Assembly: GCA_963733845.1 (NCBI GenBank)
Contig: CAVTEM010000007.1
Span: 868,001 to 932,000 of the forward strand
Length of the DNA stretch: 64,000 nt
Reading direction: 5' to 3'
Origin: DATFQE01 sp963733845
Lineage (GTDB): Bacteria > Actinomycetota > Thermoleophilia > Gaiellales > Gaiellaceae
Within the stretch, counting starts at the first letter, position 1. Each line of letters begins with the position of its first letter. The notes under the pieces are model-generated. The model ran no database searches. It had not been told where the DNA came from and saw nothing but the letters and a program-made list of their open reading frames with translations. Below are positions 54,854 to 63,817 of this stretch, in pieces. Position numbers and translations under genes: made by a program.

Positions 54854-56489
54854 CTTTCTCGGCCATCCTCCGCCGGATATCTCGCAGCGGGCGCGCGCTG
54901 GTCACGTACGGCACACGGTCGAAGTTGTAGGACGGCGGCGGCGAGGTCGTGAACCACTCGAGCGTGTCCGCGCCCCACGGGTCGTTGCCGACACGCGCGT
55001 CGGGTCGCCGGCGCGTCCGGACGACGTTGATCAGGAAGAGCAGGATCCCGACGCCCATCACGAACGAGCCGATCGTCGAGATCAGGTTGTAGAGCTCCCA
55101 GAGCGAATCGTCGCGGTAGGTGTAGACGCGCCTCGGCATCCCGAGCAGGCCCAGCATGTGCTGCGGGAAGAACGCGAGATTGAAGCCGATGAACATCAGC
55201 CAGAACTGTGCCTTCCCGAGCGTCTCGCCGAGCCGCCGCCCGAACATCTTCGGCCACCAGAAGAAGAGTCCGGCGAAGACCCCGAAGACCGTCCCGCCGA
55301 AGAGGACGTAATGCAGGTGCGCGACGACGAAGTAGGTGTCGTGGACCTGCCAGTCGAACGGGAAGGCGGCGACGAAGATCCCCGACAGGCCGCCGATCGT
55401 GAACAGGCCGATGAAGCCGAGCGCGAACAGCATCGCCGTGTCGAAGCGGATGTTCCCGCGCCACAGCGTCGCGAGCCAGTTGAAGATCTTCACCCCCGTC
55501 GGGACGGCGATGATCATCGAGCTGATCATGAAGAAGCCGAGCAGGAAGGTCGGCATGCCGATCGTGAACATGTGGTGCGCCCACACGAGCATCGAGTAGA
55601 AGCCGATCGCCACCGTCGAGAACGCGATCGCCGTGTAGCCGAAGATCGGCTTGCGGGCGAAGACGGGGATGATCTCGGAGATGATCCCCATCGCCGGCAG
55701 GATCATGATGTAGACCTCGGGGTGGCCGAAGAACCAGAACACGTGCTGGTAGAGCACGGCGTTCCCGCCCTCTGACGGCACGAAGAAGTGCGTCCCGGCC
55801 TGGCGGTCGAGCAGCAGCAACGTGAGCCCGGCCGAGAGCGCGGGCAGGACGAGGATCAGCAGGAGCGCGTAGACCTCGATCGACCAGACGAAGAGCGGCA
55901 GGCGCATCCACGTCATGCCCGCCGTGCGCATGTTGTGGATCGTCACGACGAAGTTGATCGCCCCCGCGAGCGACGCGATCGTGAGGACGTGCAAGGACAG
56001 GATCCAGAGATCCTGGCCGAGGCCGGGCGTCTGCACCGAGAGCGGCACGTAGCTCGTCCAGCCGGCCGACGGGGCGCCGTCCGCGACGAACCAGCTCGAG
56101 TAGAGCGCGATCCCGCCGAACAGGAACATCCAGTACGAGAAGGCGTTCAGGCGCGGGAACGCCATGTCCCCGGCGCCGATCATCAGCGGGACGAGGTAGT
56201 TGCCGAAACCGGCGAGGATCGGGACGAGGACGAGGAACACCATCGTCGTGCCGTGCATCGTGAAGAGCTGGTTGTAGGTGTCCGGCTCGACGACGTCGGC
56301 GCTGGAGCTCGCGAGCTGGCTGCGGATGATCAGTGCGAGCACGCCGCCTGCGAGGAAGAAGGCGAGGCTGGTCACGATGTAGAGGATCCCGATCCGCTTG
56401 TGGTCGGTCGTCGTGATCCAGCCGGCGACCTTGCCCTCGTACCACGGCACGGGGTAGACCGGGCGTGCCGTCTCTGCCCTAGCGGCCAT
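54846..56489 (-). CDS. ctaD: Cytochrome c oxidase subunit I (heme-copper, caa3 type)
   Basis: 547 residues, twelve TM helices. Heme and CuB ligands are visible: MHGTTM (first heme His), HPEVYIMILPAMG with the His-Tyr crosslink pair and K-channel, WAHHMFT (CuB His pair) and HDTYFVVAHLHYVLF (heme a and a3 His). D-channel-like NYLVPLMIGAGDMAFPR is present (N and D of the A-family). The proton-pumping electron end of aerobic respiration, in the membrane. ATG at 56489 overlaps the coxB stop by 11 nt. Subunit III is not in this cluster. Confidence 0.96.
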   Translation of the reverse strand: MAARAETARPVYPVPWYEGKVAGWITTTDHKRIGILYIVTSLAFFLAGGVLALIIRSQLASSSADVVEPDTYNQLFTMHGTTMVFLVLVPILAGFGNYLVPLMIGAGDMAFPRLNAFSYWMFLFGGIALYSSWFVADGAPSAGWTSYVPLSVQTPGLGQDLWILSLHVLTIASLAGAINFVVTIHNMRTAGMTWMRLPLFVWSIEVYALLLILVLPALSAGLTLLLLDRQAGTHFFVPSEGGNAVLYQHVFWFFGHPEVYIMILPAMGIISEIIPVFARKPIFGYTAIAFSTVAIGFYSMLVWAHHMFTIGMPTFLLGFFMISSMIIAVPTGVKIFNWLATLWRGNIRFDTAMLFALGFIGLFTIGGLSGIFVAAFPFDWQVHDTYFVVAHLHYVLFGGTVFGVFAGLFFWWPKMFGRRLGETLGKAQFWLMFIGFNLAFFPQHMLGLLGMPRRVYTYRDDSLWELYNLISTIGSFVMGVGILLFLINVVRTRRRPDARVGNDPWGADTLEWFTTSPPPSYNFDRVPYVTSARPLRDIRRRMAEKGA

Positions 56490-57480
56490 CGGCGCTCTCC
56501 GCCTGCAGGTACTGGATCACCGCTTCCAGCTGAGCGTCCTCCCAGTCGCTTCCGACCGGGGGCATCTTGTCGCCGCCCTCGTGGATGATGCGCTCGAGGT
56601 TCTCGGTGTTTTCCACGGCGGCCGCGGTGAGTGGGGGGCCGATCAGGCCTTCGCGCTCGAAGCCGTGGCACTTGGCGCACACGCCCCGGTAGGTCGAGCG
56701 ACCGAGCGCGGTCACGCCCTCAGGGCTCGCCTGCTCGGCCTCCTGCTCTTCCATCCAACGGTCGAACTCGTCCTCGGGCAGCACCTCGACGGCCGTCAGC
56801 ATCGCTGCGTGCTGGACTCCGCAGAGCTCCGCGCACTGGCCGCGATAGAGCCCCTCGCGCTCGGCCTGGAACCAGGTCTCGTTGGTCCGGCCCGGGATCA
56901 TGTCCATCTTGCCGCCGAGCGCCGGGATCCACCAGCTGTGGATCACGTCGTGGGGCGCGGAGATCAGCTCGAGGCGGACGACGCGGTTCACCGGGACGCG
57001 CAGGCGGTCGACCGCCACGACGCCGTTCGGATAGGTGAAGTTGAAGTAGAACTGTCGGCCCTCGACCACGACCTCGAGGCGCTCGTCACCCGACGCCTGG
57101 GCGGACGGGACGTCCTGAATCTCGGGCAGCGTGTAGAAGACGAAGGCGCCGATCACCACGAGAATCAGAACCGGCGCCACCGTCCAGGCGAGCTCGAGGC
57201 GGTTGTGCCCGCGGATCTGCGGGCCCTCCTGCTCGGCCGGCCGGCCGCGGCGGCGGTACCTGATCACGAAGTAGATCAGCGCGCCCTCGACGAGCACGAA
57301 GATGAACGCCGTGAAGGCGAGGATCACCCAGTAGGTGTCCTCGATGGCCTGGGCGTTCGGCGACTCGGGCGGGACAGGAGCGAAGCCCCCGTTCCCCGCG
57401 AGCGCGGGCGCGGCGACAGCGAGCGCCGCAACAGCGAGAACCAAGGCGGCGAGCGGCTTCCGGAGCACGGCCGGTGGCAC
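56479..57480 (-). CDS. coxB: Cytochrome c oxidase subunit II with fused cytochrome c (caa3 type)
   Basis: 333 residues from GTG 57480. Signal/lipid-free N-terminal helix about 8-28, two TM helices (50-74 and 98-117), then the CuA domain: His181 (DVIHSWWIPALGGKMDMIPGR), Cys216-x3-Cys220-x3-His224-x2-Met227 (CAELCGVQHAAM). A C-terminal cytochrome c domain has CAKCH (268-272) and distal Met306 (DKMPPVG). So electrons come through its own c-type heme. The start gives the best signal; the divergent gene at 57527 begins 46 nt away. First gene of coxB-ctaD-ctaB. Confidence 0.95.
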   Translation of the reverse strand: MPPAVLRKPLAALVLAVAALAVAAPALAGNGGFAPVPPESPNAQAIEDTYWVILAFTAFIFVLVEGALIYFVIRYRRRGRPAEQEGPQIRGHNRLELAWTVAPVLILVVIGAFVFYTLPEIQDVPSAQASGDERLEVVVEGRQFYFNFTYPNGVVAVDRLRVPVNRVVRLELISAPHDVIHSWWIPALGGKMDMIPGRTNETWFQAEREGLYRGQCAELCGVQHAAMLTAVEVLPEDEFDRWMEEQEAEQASPEGVTALGRSTYRGVCAKCHGFEREGLIGPPLTAAAVENTENLERIIHEGGDKMPPVGSDWEDAQLEAVIQYLQAESADGR

Positions 57481-57526
57481 TCTATAGCCGTGCCGCCCGG
57501 CGGGTCGACATTGGAACTCTTGCCGC

Positions 57527-57838
57527 ATGGATGAGGACTCGCGGGTGGCGCTACCCGACGGCGTCGCCTCTCCGCTGGAGGTGTACGTGAACGGCGTCCT
57601 GCAGCAGCGCGGGCGCGACTTCGAGGTGCGTGGGCGAGAGCTCCTCTTCACCAGGCCGCTCGCCCAGGAAGGCCGGCTCGGCTTCTTCCGCTGGCTGTCG
57701 ATCTTCCTCGGCTTCGCGGGCACCTACCGTCGGCACGACTCCGTCGACGTCGTCTACGAGCTGGACGGAAGACGGCTCGTCGCCAGCGGGCTGCCGCCGC
57801 TCAGCGCAGCGGCAGATACTCGTTCGCGGAGCTCGTAG
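57527..57838 (+). CDS. Small conserved hypothetical protein
   Basis: 103 residues. Beta-rich: VASPLEVYVNGVLQQRGRDFEVRGRELLFTRPLAQEGRL, then an amphipathic stretch FFRWLSIFLGFAGTY and DSVDVVYELDGRRLVASGLPPL. The N-terminal repeat ..VYVNGVLQQRGRDFEV.. resembles a phage-tail or DUF-like beta domain often seen in such proteins, but I cannot name it. ATG at 57527. Its 3' end overlaps the convergent kelch gene by 38 nt. Divergent from coxB. Confidence 0.6.
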   Translation: MDEDSRVALPDGVASPLEVYVNGVLQQRGRDFEVRGRELLFTRPLAQEGRLGFFRWLSIFLGFAGTYRRHDSVDVVYELDGRRLVASGLPPLSAAADTRSRSS

Positions 57839-58721
57839 AGAGCCCCGGCGTGGGACCGCCCATGACCACATGGACGCGGCCGTTCGCGTGCACGACGCCG
57901 AGGCCGTGGCGCGGGCTCGGGAGGTCCGGCAGGCGCCGCCAGCGGTTCGTGTCCAGGTCGAGCGCGTAGACCTCCTTGATCGTGCCCTCGTTCGCCTCGC
58001 CGCCGGCCGAGACCACGTAGCGGCCGGTCGAGGTCGCGCCCGTTCCGCCTCGCCGACCGGGGACCGGAGGCAGCTTCGCCCACCGGCCGGTCGCGGGTGA
58101 GTACGCCTCGACGAGGTCGAGGTTCGTGTCGAACCCGGCGGTCCTGCCGGCGACGACGAAGACACGACCGCGAGCCGACGTGACGCCGAGGTGCTCGCGC
58201 GGGGTCGGGCCGGGAATCATGCGCCAGCGCCGTCGCGCCGGGTCGTATTCGAGCGCCGAGCGGGCGAGCCCGCTCGGGCCGACCCCGCCCATCACGTAGA
58301 GCTTCCCGCGCGCGAAGGCGGCCCCCGCGGCGGCCCTCGGCGACGGCAGGCGAGGCAGGCGCCGCCAGGAGCCTCCCGTGAAGACGAATGCCTCCCGGGA
58401 CGGCGAGCGGTCCGAGCGGTACCCGCCCGCGACGTAGAGGCGGCCGCGGTAGGCCGCGGCGGTCGAATGGTCCACCGCCAGGGGCAGGTTCGGGAGGCGC
58501 CGCCAGCGGTTGCGCCCGGGAGAGAAGGCGTCGACTCTGGAGGAGTTGGCGCCGACGCTCCGGAAGCCGCCGACGACGGCGATCTCGCCGTTCACCAGGG
58601 CAGCGGCCACCTCGGCGCGTCCTTCGGGAGCGGACGCGGCTTGGCGCCATGCGCCCGACTGGGCCGCGCCGGTGCCCGGGAGCGCGGCCAGGAGCAGTGC
58701 TGCGAGCGCGAGCCAACGCAT
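57801..58721 (-). CDS. Secreted kelch-repeat beta-propeller protein
   Basis: 306 residues. Signal peptide (1-20, AGTGAAQ). Then six kelch-type blades, seen as repeated VVGG/VAGG/VMGG followed by a strand and WRRLPN/WRRLPR/WRMIPG. Examples: EIAVVGGFRS, LYVAGGYRSDR, LYVMGGVGPSG, VFVVAGRTAG, YVVSAGGEAN, VHVVMGGPTPG. Propeller proteins bind or modify extracellular ligands; no catalytic residues assigned. ATG at 58721, 51 nt from the divergent amino-acid SBP gene. Confidence 0.85.
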   Translation of the reverse strand: MRWLALAALLLAALPGTGAAQSGAWRQAASAPEGRAEVAAALVNGEIAVVGGFRSVGANSSRVDAFSPGRNRWRRLPNLPLAVDHSTAAAYRGRLYVAGGYRSDRSPSREAFVFTGGSWRRLPRLPSPRAAAGAAFARGKLYVMGGVGPSGLARSALEYDPARRRWRMIPGPTPREHLGVTSARGRVFVVAGRTAGFDTNLDLVEAYSPATGRWAKLPPVPGRRGGTGATSTGRYVVSAGGEANEGTIKEVYALDLDTNRWRRLPDLPSPRHGLGVVHANGRVHVVMGGPTPGLSTSSANEYLPLR

Positions 58722-58735
58722 ACCTAGGAAAGTAC

Positions 58736-58765
58736 TTGCCCGGTCAAGGGTCGGATGGGTAGTCT
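58736..58765 (+). promoter_or_regulatory. Promoter of the amino-acid ABC operon, leaderless
   Basis: TTGCCC (58736-58741) and TAGTCT (58760-58765), 18-nt spacer. The start would fall near 58772, next to the ATG at 58773, which has no clear Shine-Dalgarno; so the mRNA is probably leaderless. Confidence 0.5.
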
Positions 58766-58772
58766 CGCTGCG

Positions 58773-59681
58773 ATGCGGCGAACCCTCCTCTTCGCCCTCC
58801 TGCTCCTCGCCCTGGCGGTGGCTGCGGCGGGCTGCGGTGGGGAGGACGACGGCGACGAGGGGGGCGCCGCCACGACGACCGGCGAGGCCGCGAGCGAGGT
58901 CGCCTGCACGAAGGACGACTTGCAGACGACGACGGCCGGGAAGCTGACGATCGGCACCGACAACCCCGCCTTCCCGCCCTGGTTCGACGGCGGGACGCTC
59001 AAGGGCTCACAGTGGGAGATCAACGACCCGACCAAGGGCCAGGGCTTCGAGGGCGCGGTGGCGTACGCGGTCGCCGAGCAGCTCGGCTTCGCGAAGAACG
59101 AGGTCGAGTGGGTCGTCGTCCCGTTCGACCAGTCGTTCAGGCCCGGCCCGAAGAACTTCGACTTCGACATCAACCAGATCTCCATCCGGCCGGCGCGCGC
59201 ACAGAACGTCGACTTCAGCGAGCCCTACTACGACGTCAACCAGGCGCTCGTCGCGCTGAAGGGCTCGACGCTCGCGAACGCCAAGACGGTGGCGGAGGTC
59301 AAGGACGCCAAGCTCGGCGCCCAGATCGGGACGACGAGCCTCGACTACATCAACGACGAGATCCAGCCGAGCGAGGAGCCGTCGGTCTACAACACCAACA
59401 ACGACGTGATCTCGGCGCTGAAGGCGAAGCAGATCGACGGGATCGTGGTCGACCTGCCGACGGCGTTCTTCGTCACCGCCGTCCAGGTGCCGAACGGGAC
59501 GATCGTCGGCCAGTTCCCGGCCGCCGGCCAGCAGGAGCAGTTCGGGCTGGTCATGGGCAAGGACAGCCCGCTGAAGCCGTGTGTCGACCGCGCGGTCACG
59601 GCGCTGCGCGACGACGGCACGCTGGACTCGATCCAGCAGGAGTGGCTCGCCGACAAGGCGAACGCGCCCGTGCTCGAATAG
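58773..59681 (+). CDS. Polar amino-acid ABC transporter substrate-binding lipoprotein
   Basis: Receptor of the PAAT family, 302 residues. Lipoprotein signal (1-20) with a lipobox-like VAAAGC, Cys21. Linker rich in Gly/Asp/Thr, then SBP_bac_3: TAGKLTIGTDNPAFPPWFDGG (start of lobe 1), NFDFDINQISIRPARAQNVDFSEPYYDVNQALVAL and GLVMGKDSPLKPCVDRAVTAL. ATG at 58773 is chosen over an upstream start because the lipobox follows it at the usual distance. Operon with permease and ATPase. Amino acid unknown. Confidence 0.93.
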   Translation: MRRTLLFALLLLALAVAAAGCGGEDDGDEGGAATTTGEAASEVACTKDDLQTTTAGKLTIGTDNPAFPPWFDGGTLKGSQWEINDPTKGQGFEGAVAYAVAEQLGFAKNEVEWVVVPFDQSFRPGPKNFDFDINQISIRPARAQNVDFSEPYYDVNQALVALKGSTLANAKTVAEVKDAKLGAQIGTTSLDYINDEIQPSEEPSVYNTNNDVISALKAKQIDGIVVDLPTAFFVTAVQVPNGTIVGQFPAAGQQEQFGLVMGKDSPLKPCVDRAVTALRDDGTLDSIQQEWLADKANAPVLE

Positions 59682-59744
59682 CACATCTCCTCCAGAGGCT
59701 CGAAGATCCTCGACTTCGGCGGCGAGGGCGGCCGCTCGGTCGCC

Positions 59745-60505
59745 GTGGCCGTCGTCAGCACGGCCGTCTTCTTCGGGCTGATCGCGGTGCTCGTCGTCAA
59801 CTCGCCGGGCTGGCCCGAGGTCAAGCGGTCCTTCTTCAACCGCGAGATCTTCGACGCGTCGTTCCCGTCCATCGCGGACGCGTTCCTGTCTGAACGTGCA
59901 GATCTTCCTGATCGCCGAGGTGTTCATCCTCGTCGCGGCGCTCGGGATCGCCGTGCTGCGCAGCCTGCCCGGGCCGGTCTTCTTCCCGCTGCGCGCGCTC
60001 GCGGTGGGCTACACCGACGTGTTCCGCGGGATCCCGACGATCCTCGTGGTCTACATCCTGGGCTTCGGCGCGCCGGCGCTGCAGATCCAGGGCGTGCCCA
60101 CCGACCCGCTCTTCTGGGGGATCGTCTCGCTCGTCCTCGTCTACTCGGCGTACGTGGCCGAGGTCTACCGCGCGGGGATCGAGTCGGTGCATCCGAGCCA
60201 GGAGGCTGCGGCCCGCTCGCTCGGGCTCACGCAGCCGCAGGCGCTCAGGTTCGTCGTGCTCCCGCAGGCGGTGCGCCGGGTGGTGCCGCCGCTCCTGAAC
60301 GACTTCATCGGGTTGCAGAAGGACACGGCGCTCGTCGCGCTGATCGGACCGGTCGAGGCGTTCCGCCAGTCGCAGATCGAGGTCGCCGGCTCGTTCAACT
60401 ACACGCCGTACCTGGCGACGGCGCTGCTGTTTCTGCTGCTTGACCATCCCGCTTGCCCGCTTCACCGACTGGCTGATCGCACGCGACCGGAGGCGCCAGC
60501 GATGA
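59745..60505 (+). CDS. Polar amino-acid ABC transporter permease, two frameshifts
   Basis: Membrane permease, about 255 to 275 residues. N-terminal TM (VAVVSTAVFFGLIAVLVV), then frame shift near 59890, after which QIFLIAEVFILVAALGIAVLRSL, FRGIPTILVVYILGF and the EAA-like loop EAAARSLGLTQPQALRFVVLPQAVRRVVP (key G at LGLT) follow. DFIGLQKDTALVALIG is typical of the HisM/GlnP group. A second shift near 60442 restores LARFTDWLIARDRRRQR at the end. The segment 59682-59744 (SSRGSKILDFGGEGGRS) reads as family-like N-terminal sequence but lacks a normal start, so the true start may be earlier. Stop overlaps the ATPase (ATGA). Confidence 0.87.
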
Positions 60506-61245
60506 GCGCGCTCGAGCTCGAGGACGTCCACAAGTCCTTCGGCAAGGTCGAGGTGCTCAAGGGCATCGACCTCGAGGTCGCCGAGCACGAAGTCGTGTGC
60601 CTGATCGGGGCGTCCGGCTCGGGCAAGTCCACCCTGTTGCGCTGCGTCAACCTGCTCGAGCACATCGATCGCGGGCGCATCGTCGTTGGGGGCGAAGAGC
60701 TGACGGCGCGCGGAGTGGACGTGAACGTCCTGCGGCGGCGGATCGGGATCGTCTTTCAGGCGTACAACCTGTTCCCGCACATGAGCGTGCTGGACAACGT
60801 CACGCTGGCGCCCCGGAAAGCGCTGAAGCTGAAGCGCGCGGCGGCAGAGGAGCGCGCCCTCGAGCTGCTCGGCCGCTTCGGGCTGGCGGACAAGCGCGAC
60901 GACTACCCGGACCGGCTCTCGGGCGGTCAGCAGCAGCGCGTCGCCATCGTCCGGGCATTGGCGATGCAACCCGAGCTGATGCTGCTCGACGAGGTCACGA
61001 GCGCACTCGACCCGGAGCTCGTCGCCGAGGTTCTGGCGGTGATCCGCGAGCTGGCCGAGGTCGGGATGACGATGCTGATCGCCACGCACGAGATGAGCTT
61101 CGCGCGGGACATCGCCGACCGGGTGCTGTTCCTCGACGCGGGCGTGATCCTCGAGGAGGGCCCGCCGGACCGGATCTTCAGCTCGCCGCAGGAGCCCCGA
61201 ACGCAGCAGTTCCTCCAGCGCGTGATCGACGCGGGGCGGCTCTAG
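60502..61245 (+). CDS. Polar amino-acid ABC transporter ATP-binding protein
   Basis: 247-residue ATPase of the GlnQ/HisP group. Walker A GASGSGKSTLLRC (about 36-48), Q-loop IVFQAYNLFPHMSVLDNV, signature LSGGQQQRVAIVRALAM, Walker B LMLLDEVTSALDPELV and H-loop MLIATHEMSFARDI. FQAYNLFPH is a mark of amino-acid types. ATG at 60502 overlaps the permease stop. Convergent with an amidase gene, sharing CTAG. Could be the last member of the operon. Confidence 0.94.
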   Translation: MSALELEDVHKSFGKVEVLKGIDLEVAEHEVVCLIGASGSGKSTLLRCVNLLEHIDRGRIVVGGEELTARGVDVNVLRRRIGIVFQAYNLFPHMSVLDNVTLAPRKALKLKRAAAEERALELLGRFGLADKRDDYPDRLSGGQQQRVAIVRALAMQPELMLLDEVTSALDPELVAEVLAVIRELAEVGMTMLIATHEMSFARDIADRVLFLDAGVILEEGPPDRIFSSPQEPRTQQFLQRVIDAGRL

Positions 61246-62618
61246 CCGAGCTCGGGACGGCGGTCCGCCCACGGGCGGGCCTCTTCCAGCTGCGCCGCCA
61301 GTCGGAACAGCACGGCCTCACCGGCGGCCTGTCCGATCAGGTGGATGCCGATCGGCAGCCCGTCTTCCGTCCACGACGAAGCGGGACCGAGGCCGCGGGC
61401 AGGCCGGCCACGTTGACGGGAGGCGTGAACGGCGTGAACCTCCCGGCGCGGGCGGTACTGCTCCCATGGATCGTCGGGCTCGCGGACCCACCCCACCGGG
61501 ACGGGAGGCTTGGCAAGCGTCGGTGTCAGCACCACGTCGTAGGGGGCGCAGGCCGCCGCGAAGGCGCGACCGTTCTGCTGGAGCCCGGTATAGGCGCGGA
61601 CGTAATCGATGCTCGTGAGCTTCTGGGCCTGCTCGAAGAAGGCGACGTTGAGCGGGTCGAGCAGCGAGACGTCGTCGACGGGATAGATGCCCGGGATGGT
61701 CGCCCAGACGACGGAGAACAGGCGCAGGGCTTCCCCGTCCTGCGGCAGGGAGACCGGCTCGACCGCGTGGCCCAGCTCCTCGAGCAGCTGCGCGGCGTCG
61801 GTGGCGGCCGCCACGCACGACTCGTCCACGGGAACCGCGTGCGGCGGCTCGAGGGCGAGGCCGATTCGCAGGTGGCCGGGGTCGGCTCCGACCTCCTCGA
61901 GGAACGGCCGCTCCGGCGGCGGGGCGACGTAGGGGTCACCGGACACAGGCCCGGCAATCGCGTCGAGGAACGCCGCCGCGTCGGCGACGGTGCGGGCGAG
62001 CGACCCCGCCACGCTCAAGCCGTATGGGTCGCCGCGAGGTGCGGGCGAGACGCGGCCGCGCGAGGGCTTGAGGCCGAAGAGGCCGCAACACGAGGCCGGG
62101 ATCCGGATCGAGCCGCCGCCGTCCGAGCCTTGCGCGATCGGCGCTAGACCGGCAGCGACCGCCGCGGCCGCGCCGCCGCTTGAGCCGCCGGGCGTGCGTT
62201 CGGTGTCCCACGGGTTGCGGCAGACGCCGTTCAGGTCCGACTCCGTCACCGCAGTGGTGCCGAACTCGGGCGTGTTCGTCTTGCCGATGACCACGAAGCC
62301 GGCCTCCTTGAGGCGGCGGACGAGCTCCATGTCGTCCACGGGGACGTAGTCGGCGAACGCCCGGCTCGAAAAGGTCGTGCGGATCCCGGCCGTCTCGACA
62401 AGGTCCTTGATCGGCAGCGGGACCCCGACTGAACGGCCCGGGCGCGGGCGACGCGGCGGCCTCGCGCGCCTCCTCGGCCGCGACCGTGACGAACGCATTC
62501 AGGTCGGGTCCAGGCGTTCGATCCGCGCCAGGTAGTCGTCGACGAGCTCGAGCGGGGAGATCTCGCCCTCCCGGATGAGCCGCGCCTGCTCGAGCGCGGG
62601 CAGGAAAGCGACGGTCAC
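61242..62618 (-). CDS. Amidase-signature hydrolase, several frameshifts
   Basis: About 458 residues. GTG at 62618: VTVAFLPALEQARLIREGEISPLELVDDYLARIERLDP is the helical N-terminus of amidases; shifts near 62503 and 62430, then GVPLPIKDL with catalytic Lys, GKTNTPEFGTT, TPGGSSGGAAAAVAAGLAP, the nucleophile in QGSDGGGSIRIPASCCG and LKPSRGRVSPAPRGDP. Another shift near 61380-61440 splits the C-terminal region that ends PIGIHLIGQAAGEAVLF. Repaired length is normal. Together with the adjacent amino-acid transporter it could liberate ammonia or a carboxylate from amides. Substrate unknown. Separate from the amidase at 52385. Confidence 0.84.
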
Positions 62619-62672
62619 CCGTTCAGCGTCGCATACCTGGAACGCGCCGCGCTCGAACGGTGTAGGGACGGC

Positions 62673-63817
62673 ATGGAGCCGTTCGGGCGCAGCTTGCTCG
62701 CGATCGCCGCCGTCGCGGCACTTCTCGCCGCTGCCCCGGGCCCGAAGCTCAGCGTCTCGGCGTCGAAGCCTCCGGCGCTCGCGGCGGGTGCGCCGTGGCA
62801 GGCGACGGTCCGGGTCCGGCCGGCGGTCGACGCGCGCGTCTCGGTCGTCGTCGCCAAGGGCAGCGCGAAGCGGTCGTTCGCGGCCCGCCGGGCCGGACGT
62901 GGTGTCTACCGCGCGCGGGTGGTCTTCCCCTCCGCCGGCCGCTGGACCTACTCGGCGCGCTTTGGCAAGCGCACCTTCCGGCTCGGCGCGGTGACGGTGC
63001 GCGCGCCGGCCGTCAAGCTGGTCGCCGCGGGCGACGTCGTGCTCGACGCCGACGGCTCGCTCGTCGTCGCGGACGTCCTCGGCAACCAGGTCGTCCGGCT
63101 CAGCGGCCGCAGCCTGACTCGGCTCGCACGGATGGAGTTCGCGGTCGAGGTGGCGCGCGATCCGCGCGGCGGGATCGCAGTCGTCAGCGAGGAGCGCTGG
63201 GTGCAGCACATCGCGGGCGGTGTCGTGCGCACGATCGCGGGCGGCGACCGGCCCGGCTTCGCGGGGGACGGTGGCCCGGCGACGGCCGCGCTGCTTGACC
63301 AGCCGACGGCGATCGCCTACGACGCGGCCGGGAACCTCTTCATCAGCGAGCTGGGCGGTCGGATCAGACGGGTCGACGCTGCCACGGGGACGATCACCAC
63401 GTTCGCTGGCGTCGGCGGCCAGGGCTTCGACGGCGACGGCGGGCCCGCAACCCGTGCGCAGCTCGACCGCCCGCACGGGCTCGCGGTCGCAGCCGACGGC
63501 ACCGTCTACTTCGCCGACACCTTCAACAACCGCGTCCGCAAGGTCGCTCCTGACGGGACGATCTCGACGGTCACCACCGGCCTGAGCACGCCCAACGACG
63601 TCACGCTCGCGCCTGACGGCGCGCTCTACGCGACCGATTACGGCAACAACCGCATCGTCGCGTCGACGCCGCCGGTGCGGTCACGCAGGCCGTCGCCGCG
63701 GACGGCCCGAACAGCGTGGCCGTCGCCGCCGAAGGCACGGTCTACGCGACCGAGCGCACGCACCCGTGGGTGCTGCGCGTCGACCCGAACGGCACCGTCA
63801 CCCGGCTCCCGGGCTAA
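62673..63817 (+). CDS. Secreted NHL-repeat beta-propeller protein, one frameshift
   Basis: About 381 residues. ATG at 62673. Signal peptide (MEPFGRSLLAIAAVAALL), then an Ig-like domain about 25-115 (LAAGAPWQATVRVRP, RVVFPSAGRWTYSARF), then NHL-type repeats: VLDADGSLVVADVLGNQVVRLS, AYDAAGNLFISELGGRIRRVD, AVAADGTVYFADTFNNRVRKV and TLAPDGALYATDYGNNRIV, where the blade core is DG.[LV][YF].[AT]D..NNR. A shift near 63665 is followed by ..VDPNGTVTRLPG and TAA at 63815. No catalytic residues. Convergent with the histidine phosphatase gene. Confidence 0.82.
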
